From positions 124,001 to 188,000 of the forward strand of contig CAMCWF010000002.1 in the NCBI GenBank assembly GCA_945882095.1: a DNA stretch of 64,000 nt. Direction: 5' to 3'. The stretch comes from Chryseobacterium gleum. Lineage in GTDB: Bacteria; Bacteroidota; Bacteroidia; Flavobacteriales_D; Crocinitomicaceae. The notes below the pieces were generated by a model, which saw only the letters and a list, made by a program, of their open reading frames with translations, had not been told where the DNA came from and did not search any database. Made by a program: the position numbers and the translations under genes. Positions 58,629 to 64,000 of this stretch are shown piece by piece (the stretch's first letter is position 1; each line of letters begins with the position of its first letter).

Positions 58629-59450
58629 ATGACGCTTGAGCAATTTTTTGGGAGCATTCATCCCGTAGCCGCCGCACTAATTGCTACCGTTTTTACTTGG
58701 TTGGTCACCGCCGCAGGAGCCGCCTTGGTCTTGTTTTTCAAAACCATGCACCGAGGGGTTTTAGATGCCATGTTGGGTTTTACAGGTGGGGTAATGGTAG
58801 CGGCAAGTTTTTGGTCCTTGCTAAATCCTGCCATTGAAATGTCGGAAAAATTTTACCCTGGTTATTCTTGGATGCCTGCCGCTGTTGGGTTTTTGACGGG
58901 CGCACTTTTCTTATACTTTTTAGATAAAAAACTCCCCCATTTACATCTCAATTTTAACGACGATGAATCGGAGGGAATGAAAACGCAGTTGCATAAAACC
59001 ACCTTGTTGGTTTTAGCCATTACCTTGCACAACATCCCAGAAGGACTTGCCGTTGGCGTGTTATTCGGTGCAGCTGCGAATGGAATGGAAGGCGCAACCA
59101 TTGGAGGAGCCATTGCCTTAGCGATTGGAATCGCAATCCAGAATTTCCCGGAAGGATTTGCCGTTGCTATGCCGCTCAGAAGGGCAGGTGCAAGTAGGTT
59201 TAAGGCTTTTTGGTACGGTCAACTTTCCGCCATTGTTGAACCCATTGCCGGGGTAATCGGGGCGGTTGCTGTCATTTACATCCAACCCATTCTACCCTTT
59301 GCTTTGTCTTTTGCCGCTGGCGCAATGATTTTTGTGGTCGTCGAAGAAGTGATTCCCGAAACGCAAAGGGATAAATATACCGATTTAGCGGTACTGGGAT
59401 TTATCGCAGGATTTGTGGTGATGATGGTCTTAGACGTAGCCTTGGGTTAG
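58629..59450 (+). CDS. ZIP family divalent metal transporter
   Basis: A 273-residue inner-membrane transporter of the GufA/ZupT branch of ZIP proteins. The metal-site helices are LHNIPEGLAVGVLFGAAANG (span IV) and IQNFPEGFAVAMPLRRAG (span V), both intact. A His-rich loop (LPHLHLNFNDD) lies between spans III and IV. It probably imports zinc or other divalent metals. Its last four bases (TTAG) are shared with the stop of the convergent phosphohexomutase gene. Confidence 0.9.
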   Translation: MTLEQFFGSIHPVAAALIATVFTWLVTAAGAALVLFFKTMHRGVLDAMLGFTGGVMVAASFWSLLNPAIEMSEKFYPGYSWMPAAVGFLTGALFLYFLDKKLPHLHLNFNDDESEGMKTQLHKTTLLVLAITLHNIPEGLAVGVLFGAAANGMEGATIGGAIALAIGIAIQNFPEGFAVAMPLRRAGASRFKAFWYGQLSAIVEPIAGVIGAVAVIYIQPILPFALSFAAGAMIFVVVEEVIPETQRDKYTDLAVLGFIAGFVVMMVLDVALG

Positions 59451-60856
59451 GCACCAATCGTCTCCTGGGTGATTTTCAGTATTTCTCTTACTTCTTCCAG
59501 TGTTGGTGCTTCTGCATAGGTTCTTAATACAGGTTCCGTTCCCGAAGGACGAATCATTACCCATCTTTCGTCGTCGAAGAAAAATTTGAATCCATCCATC
59601 GTTTGAACTTCCCGTACTTTGTAAGGACCAAATTCGGTATAGCGATTGGCTTTACAATTTGCAATTATCTCGTTTTTCAAGGCGTCTGTAATGTGTAAAT
59701 CGTTTCTTTCAAATTTGAATTCACCGACGATTTCATATACTTCTGCGATGAGGGCATCCAAGCTTTTTCCTGATTTTGCCATGAATTCCCAAATGATCAT
59801 ACCCATCCAAATTCCATCTCGTTCAGGAATATGTCCTTTCACGGCGATGCCTCCAGACTCTTCACCACCCAATAAAACATCCTCTTTAACCATGATGGCA
59901 GCGATGTCTTTAAATCCAATCTTCGTCGTAACGTGCTCAAGTCCGTAATGCGCGCACATGATGTACACACGAGGCGTTACACTGAATGCAATGGCTACTT
60001 TTCCGCTTAATCCTTTGTATTTTACGAGGTAATGGATCAGCAAGAGAATGATGTGGTGTGAATCGATGAATTCCCCATGACTGTCATACAATCCAATGCG
60101 ATCTGCATCGCCATCTGTAGCCAAAGCGCAATCCACATTTTTTTCCTTTTTAATGTAATTGGCTAATTCCTGTAAATTTTTGGCGATGGGTTCAGGGGCC
60201 TGGCCATAGAAACTTGGATTGTTTTCGCAATGCATAAGTTTTGCCTCGGGTAGGATTTGTGGGAGCACACGTTGTCCTGCGCCATACATTGCATCGTACA
60301 TCAAGCGCAGTCCTGATTTCCGAATCGCATCGAGGTCAAAATAATTTTTAACATGGTCAATGTATTCTTTTTCCAAAGGGATTACTTGAATTTCTCCTGA
60401 TTGAATGGCTTTTTTTACATCCAATGATTTGTAATCAATGCTACAAACATCTGGAATCAAGGCTTCAATTTCATTGATTTTTTCGGGTTGTAAAGGTCCT
60501 CCAAATTTTGCTTTAAGTTTAAATCCATTGTAGGCTGGGGGGTTGTGACTTGCGGTGATGATGATGCCGATTTCACAATCGTGTTTGAAGGCGCCGAAAG
60601 AAATCATAGGGGTAGAAACAAATCCTTCACTGATGGTAACTTCAATGCCTTGTTGCAACAATACTGAAGCTGCGGTATGCATAAACAGTTCTCCAGCAAA
60701 CCTACAATCGTGACCGATGATTACTTTGGGATTTTGGAAATGGGCTTTCAACCAATTTCCAGTGGATTCGGTAACGCGGGCAACGTTTTCTACGGTAAAT
60801 TCCTCTGCGATAATGGCTCTCCAACCATCGGTTCCAAATTTTATTTTATTTGCCAA
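59447..60856 (-). CDS. phosphoglucomutase/phosphomannomutase family enzyme
   Basis: A 469-residue alpha-D-phosphohexomutase. The active-site Ser loop is IIITASHNPPAYNGFKLK, the Mg loop is ATDGDADRIG, the sugar-binding loop is LGGEESGGIAVKGH and the phosphate loop is RPSGTEPVLRTYAE. It interconverts hexose 1- and 6-phosphates for glycan or glycogen metabolism; glucose, mannose or glucosamine specificity cannot be told. It begins four bases after the rocD stop, so the two are probably cotranscribed. Confidence 0.92.
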   Translation of the reverse strand: MANKIKFGTDGWRAIIAEEFTVENVARVTESTGNWLKAHFQNPKVIIGHDCRFAGELFMHTAASVLLQQGIEVTISEGFVSTPMISFGAFKHDCEIGIIITASHNPPAYNGFKLKAKFGGPLQPEKINEIEALIPDVCSIDYKSLDVKKAIQSGEIQVIPLEKEYIDHVKNYFDLDAIRKSGLRLMYDAMYGAGQRVLPQILPEAKLMHCENNPSFYGQAPEPIAKNLQELANYIKKEKNVDCALATDGDADRIGLYDSHGEFIDSHHIILLLIHYLVKYKGLSGKVAIAFSVTPRVYIMCAHYGLEHVTTKIGFKDIAAIMVKEDVLLGGEESGGIAVKGHIPERDGIWMGMIIWEFMAKSGKSLDALIAEVYEIVGEFKFERNDLHITDALKNEIIANCKANRYTEFGPYKVREVQTMDGFKFFFDDERWVMIRPSGTEPVLRTYAEAPTLEEVREILKITQETIGA

Positions 60857-60860
60857 AATC

Positions 60861-62129
60861 TTATTTTTTAAAATGGGTAAAAGTATTGCGAATAATGTCT
60901 ATGCACTCCATCAATTGGGTCTCGGTCATGACCAATGGAGGTGCGAAGCGAATGATGTTTCCGTGGGTGGGTTTTGCCAACAAACCATTTTCTGCAAGCG
61001 ACATACAAAAGTTCCAAGCCGTTTCACTTTCAGGGGAATCATCGATTACAACGGCATTGAGTAAACCTTTTCCGCGTACCGTTTTGAACAGTCCATTTTG
61101 GTCTACTAATTTTTGCATCTCTTCGCGAAACAGTTTTCCTAACACCCGTGCATTTTGCATCAATTTTTCATTCTGAATCACATCTAAAGACGCCATTGCG
61201 ACCTTTGCTGCCAAAGGATTTCCTCCGAAGGTAGAACCATGCTGTCCCGGTTTTATCACGTCCATGATTTCATTGTCAGCCAACACAGCAGAAACGGGAT
61301 ATACACCTCCGCCCAATGCTTTTCCGAGTACCAAAATGTCTGGTTTTACATAAGATGCTGCACGTTCACAAGCGTTGTCACATTGGCAATTTCCACAAAC
61401 CGCCAACAGGGATCCGGTTCGGGCCAAACCTGTTTGTATTTCATCGGCAATAAACAACACCTGGTTTTTGTCACAGCTTTTTCGAGCTTTGAACAAATAG
61501 TCGGAATCCGGTACCACTACGCCAGCTTCACCTTGTATCGGTTCCACCAAGAATCCAATCACATTTGGAAGGGCCAGTGCATTTTCTAGGGCATCAAGGT
61601 CATTGTATGGAACGCTTACAAATCCCGGTGTGTAAGGCCCGAAGTTGTTTTTTGCATCTGCGTCTGAAGAAAAAGAAATGATGGTGGTTGTTCTTCCGTG
61701 AAAATTTCCGTCACAAACGACAATGGTTCCTAAGTTGGTGGGTATTCCTTTTTTCTCATAACCCCATTTTCTGCAAAGTTTAATGGCGGTTTCTACGGCT
61801 TCCGCGCCTGTATTCATCGGCAAAACTTTATCGAAACCAAACAAATTCGTGATGTAGGCTTCAAAAGGCCCTAACACATTGTTGTAGAAGGCTCTTGAAG
61901 TAAGGGATAAGGTCTGTGACTGCTGCACAAGCGCGTCTATAATGTCAGGGTGGCAATGGCCTTGGTTTACGGCAGAGTAGGCCGATAAAAAGTCAAAATA
62001 TTGTTTGCCGTTGATGTCCCAAAGGTAAACACCTTCTCCTCGTTCGAGTACGACCGGTAGTGGGTGATAATTGTGTGCGCCATGCACATTTTCTAATTCA
62101 ATAAAGTCCATGAGTATGTCTACTTGCAT
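60861..62129 (-). CDS. rocD: ornithine aminotransferase
   Basis: A PLP enzyme (422 residues) converting ornithine and 2-oxoglutarate to glutamate semialdehyde and glutamate in arginine/proline metabolism. [17 protein letters not shown] is diagnostic of [15 protein letters not shown] and ADEIQTG precede the PLP lysine in VLGKALGGG (Lys270). A cysteine-rich insert, [10 protein letters not shown] (245-254), sits just before it. ATG 62129 is kept because a perfect -7 box at 62149-62156 predicts a leader of about 12 nt; ATG 62111 ([15 protein letters not shown]) is an alternative. Confidence 0.93.
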   Translation of the reverse strand: MQVDILMDFIELENVHGAHNYHPLPVVLERGEGVYLWDINGKQYFDFLSAYSAVNQGHCHPDIIDALVQQSQTLSLTSRAFYNNVLGPFEAYITNLFGFDKVLPMNTGAEAVETAIKLCRKWGYEKKGIPTNLGTIVVCDGNFHGRTTTIISFSSDADAKNNFGPYTPGFVSVPYNDLDALENALALPNVIGFLVEPIQGEAGVVVPDSDYLFKARKSCDKNQVLFIADEIQTGLARTGSLLAVCGNCQCDNACERAASYVKPDILVLGKALGGGVYPVSAVLADNEIMDVIKPGQHGSTFGGNPLAAKVAMASLDVIQNEKLMQNARVLGKLFREEMQKLVDQNGLFKTVRGKGLLNAVVIDDSPESETAWNFCMSLAENGLLAKPTHGNIIRFAPPLVMTETQLMECIDIIRNTFTHFKK

Positions 62130-62148
62130 TGCGCTTTGGTTCTGGGTT

Positions 62149-62156
62149 CAAAGATA
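62149..62156 (-). promoter_or_regulatory. -7 box of the rocD operon (proximal)
   Basis: The minus strand reads TATCTTTG, an exact match. TTTT 19 nt further upstream is a partial -33 element. Transcription would begin near 62142. Confidence 0.6.
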
Positions 62157-62189
62157 GGGTTTTGCGTTATTTAATAAAAATCCAAGCAA

Positions 62190-62197
62190 CAAAGATA
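62190..62197 (-). promoter_or_regulatory. second -7 box upstream of rocD (distal)
   Basis: A second exact TATCTTTG on the minus strand, 41 nt upstream of the first. TTG lies 16 nt further upstream. It could be a tandem promoter. Confidence 0.4.
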
Positions 62198-62281
62198 CAC
62201 GTGATAAATTTACCAACCCTTAGCTTTCAGGATTGGCGTATTTGCCTTTGTTGAGAAAGGAATTTCATGAGAAAGGGGTAT

Positions 62282-62310
62282 TTCGGAAATCGTTGGAATT
62301 GATACATTTG
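62282..62310 (+). promoter_or_regulatory. promoter of the DUF2490 gene
   Basis: TTCG at 62282-62285, a 17-nt spacer and TACATTTG at 62303-62310 (exact -7 consensus). The leader to ATG 62366 is about 50 nt. Confidence 0.55.
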
Positions 62311-62365
62311 TGAATGTGGCGAGTTTCAAACACCCTTAGTCAGCCAAATAAAATAAAAAACAACT

Positions 62366-63127
62366 ATGAAAAATCTAGTTTTCTCCCTTTGTATTTTGTT
62401 GATTTTTTCTTCGGCTTTTACCCAAAAAAACATAAGCAATCAGTTTCACGGTTGGGCTTTGTATACGGGTACCCATAAAATCACTTCTAAATGGAATGTT
62501 TTAACGGAATACCAATGGCGACGTTCCGATGGTTTTCAACAGTGGCAACAATCCCTTATGAGACTGGGGCTAGAATACAACCTACATCCAAAAGTTTCCG
62601 TAATGGCTGGCTATGGTTGGATTCGAACCTTTCCTTATGGAACACAACCCATCGTCGCCGTGTTTGATGAAAACAGGATATTTGAACAGGTAAATTTCAA
62701 AGACAACATAGGCCGTTTTGAGTTGCAACATCGCTATCGCTTTGAGCAAAGGTTTTTAGAACAATTTGCGAAAAATTCACAGGGTGAAATCATCCAAGTA
62801 GATCCGGTTTTTAGAAATCGAATCCGCTACCGAGCCTTGATGATGGTCCCCCTCTCCAGAAAGGAAATGGTGGATCAGACACTGTTTTTTAGCCTAAGCA
62901 ATGAGTTGTTTGTAGGGTTCGGGAAAGGCATTGCGAAAAACCCAATTGACCAAAATAGGTTTATCGCCGCGCTTGGATGGCGTTTTAACTCGCATGCAAA
63001 CATTTCATTGGGTTACTTAAACCAATTTGTGATCAAAACCAATGCGATAGACATGGAACGAAATCACACATTGTGGGTTAGTACCGTATATAATTTCGAT
63101 TTAACGAAGTTATTTGATGCGAAATGA
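62366..63127 (+). CDS. DUF2490 outer-membrane protein
   Basis: A 253-residue exported protein with signal peptide about 1-19 (ending AFTQ). The DUF2490 pattern is clear: KWNVLTEYQWRRSDGFQQWQQSLMRLGLEYNLH, then VMAGYGWIRTFPYG, GRFELQHRYRFEQRFLEQ, FRNRIRYRALMMVPL and a C-terminal set of strands ending near YNFDLTKLF. It should form a small barrel in the outer membrane. Function is unknown. It converges on fabI, whose terminator lies between them. Confidence 0.87.
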   Translation: MKNLVFSLCILLIFSSAFTQKNISNQFHGWALYTGTHKITSKWNVLTEYQWRRSDGFQQWQQSLMRLGLEYNLHPKVSVMAGYGWIRTFPYGTQPIVAVFDENRIFEQVNFKDNIGRFELQHRYRFEQRFLEQFAKNSQGEIIQVDPVFRNRIRYRALMMVPLSRKEMVDQTLFFSLSNELFVGFGKGIAKNPIDQNRFIAALGWRFNSHANISLGYLNQFVIKTNAIDMERNHTLWVSTVYNFDLTKLFDAK

Positions 63128-63131
63128 GTGC

Positions 63132-63167
63132 GAAAAAGCGAAGCTTTCGATTCTGAAAGTTACGCTT
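63132..63167 (-). terminator. likely fabI terminator embedding its stop codon
   Basis: On the minus strand AAGCG-TAA-CTTTC-AGAATC-GAAAG-CTT-CGCTT makes an imperfect 13-base-pair stem (one A-A mismatch, one G-T) followed by TTTC. The fabI stop TAA lies within the first arm. Confidence 0.5.
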
Positions 63168-63984
63168 CCTCGGTGCTTCCGAATTTGTCTATCACTTGTT
63201 GGGTAACCCCTGTATTTGAAAACCCTCCGTCGTGGAAAAGGTTTTGCATGGTTACGTACCTAGTGTAATCTGAGAACATTGAGATACAGTAATTTGCACA
63301 AGCCTCAGCGGGCGCATTTCCAAGAGGTGACATCTGTTCGGAAAAATTAATGAATTCCTTGAATCCTTTGATGCCTTGTCCTGCGGTCGTAACCGTTGGC
63401 GACTGAGAAATGGTGTTTACTCGTACTTTTTTTGCGATGCCATAATGGTAACCAAATGACCTTGAAATGGATTCTAACAGTGATTTTGCATCCGCCATGT
63501 CATTGTAATCAGGGAAAATTCTTTGGGCAGCAATGTAGGTTAGGGCAACAATGGAACCCCATTCATTCATTGCATCGTGTTTGTACAACGAAGCAAGTGT
63601 TTTGTGAAGCGACATGGCCGAAACATCCATTGTTTGTTGATAATACTGGTAATTGTTCTCTGTGTAATGCTTTCCTTTTCGAACATTGGGTGACATGCCA
63701 ATGGAATGTAAAACAAAATCAATTTTCCCACCCAAAATTTCCATGGATTGCGTGATTAGGTTGTCCAATTCTTCCACATTCGTGGCATCTGCGGGTATGA
63801 TTTGACTGCCTGTCTTCGCGGCTAATCCATTGATCTCTCCCATACGCATTGCGATCGGGGCATTGGTTAATACAAATTCAGCACCTTCTGCATGGGCAGC
63901 CTCGGCAACTTTCCAAGCGATGGATTGGTCGTTCAGAGCACCGAAAATAATTCCTTTTTTACCTTTTAATACGTTATGTGACAT
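63160..63984 (-). CDS. fabI: enoyl-ACP reductase (FabI)
   Basis: NADH-dependent reductase of the last step of each fatty-acid elongation cycle (274 residues, normal). It opens MSHNVLKGKKGIIFGALNDQSIAW with the FabI-type G-x5-S-I-A cofactor loop. LHSIGMSPNVRKG follows, and the active-site pair appears as LTYIAAQRIFPDYNDMADAK, giving Tyr-x6-Lys. TVTTAGQGIKGF forms the substrate loop. The start is the first ATG; its promoter lies beyond the window. Confidence 0.96.
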   Translation of the reverse strand: MSHNVLKGKKGIIFGALNDQSIAWKVAEAAHAEGAEFVLTNAPIAMRMGEINGLAAKTGSQIIPADATNVEELDNLITQSMEILGGKIDFVLHSIGMSPNVRKGKHYTENNYQYYQQTMDVSAMSLHKTLASLYKHDAMNEWGSIVALTYIAAQRIFPDYNDMADAKSLLESISRSFGYHYGIAKKVRVNTISQSPTVTTAGQGIKGFKEFINFSEQMSPLGNAPAEACANYCISMFSDYTRYVTMQNLFHDGGFSNTGVTQQVIDKFGSTEEA

Positions 63985-64000
63985 TTCGAATGGTTTTGAC

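Noticed and set aside
1-64000. CRISPR arrays, insertion sequences, prophage genes or defence systems
   Set aside because: No regularly spaced direct repeats, transposase, integrase, capsid, restriction or toxin-antitoxin genes were seen in any strong ORF.

Overview
The window looks like an ordinary chromosomal segment of a Bacteroidota bacterium, most likely order Flavobacteriales and perhaps near Crocinitomicaceae/Fluviicola. That placement is an inference from family content. The supporting signs are four large exported proteins ending in type IX secretion (T9SS) sorting domains of both type A and type B, a PorE-like TPR/PD40/OmpA protein, DUF6089, DUF2490, DUF4301 and DUF983 proteins, a mutL-rhomboid-rhomboid operon, and repeated promoter boxes of the Bacteroidota form TAnnTTTG with no clear Shine-Dalgarno sequences. 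I see no phage, insertion sequence, CRISPR array, rRNA or obvious genomic island. Genes are tightly packed and no gene-free stretch exceeds 300 bases.

Layout. 0-13.5 kb: folB-gltX, a NIDO-domain type B T9SS cargo, a lipoprotein, an alkaline-phosphatase-fold enzyme, a SIMPL protein, a PKD-rich type B T9SS cargo, a small exported protein, an adenosine-deaminase-family enzyme and a DUF6089 protein. 13.5-20.5 kb: tRNA-Leu(GAG) with its own promoter and terminator, an MFS transporter, dctA, upp, a small membrane protein, a YjjG-type HAD phosphatase, osmC-like/rlmB and lipA. 20.5-24.4 kb: a BNR/sialidase-like type A T9SS cargo and an FNR-like regulator. 24.4-29.5 kb: a five-gene minus-strand operon, mutL, two rhomboids, an EEP-family membrane protein and a class I glutamine amidotransferase. 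29.5-36.5 kb: an ECF sigma/anti-sigma-like pair whose membrane partner ends in a type B-like domain, malate dehydrogenase, a beta-helix lipoprotein, and a second ECF sigma/membrane-partner operon led by an exported protein. 36.5-41 kb: a methyltransferase and a DUF4301 gene transcribed divergently with an 11-nt gap, then an FG-GAP type A T9SS cargo. 41-49 kb: a minus-strand run of ridA, a glycosyltransferase fusion, a 2-oxoacid dehydrogenase E2, a PorE-like protein, a DnaQ-like exonuclease and an FAH-family hydrolase, then pabA/trpG on the plus strand. 49-58 kb: a chalcone-isomerase-like protein, a TonB-dependent receptor, ndk, prfC, a DUF983-Crp/Fnr operon with a palindromic operator candidate, trmN6 and proS. 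58-64 kb: a lipoprotein, a ZIP transporter, rocD with a phosphohexomutase, a DUF2490 protein and fabI.

The genes combine core housekeeping (tRNA charging, translation termination, lipoate and fatty-acid synthesis, TCA cycle, mismatch repair, nucleotide salvage) with a cell-surface programme: T9SS cargo, a probable T9SS/OmpA partner, a TonB receptor and two ECF signalling pairs. The most unusual object is the membrane protein at 29562-30830. It joins an anti-sigma-like cytoplasmic start and one membrane span to a domain resembling the T9SS type B C-terminal domain, next to its ECF sigma factor. That suggests, without proving, a sensor tied to the secretion or surface-attachment pathway. Start codons were revised wherever a Bacteroidota promoter box or family conservation showed that the ORF-track start was too early.
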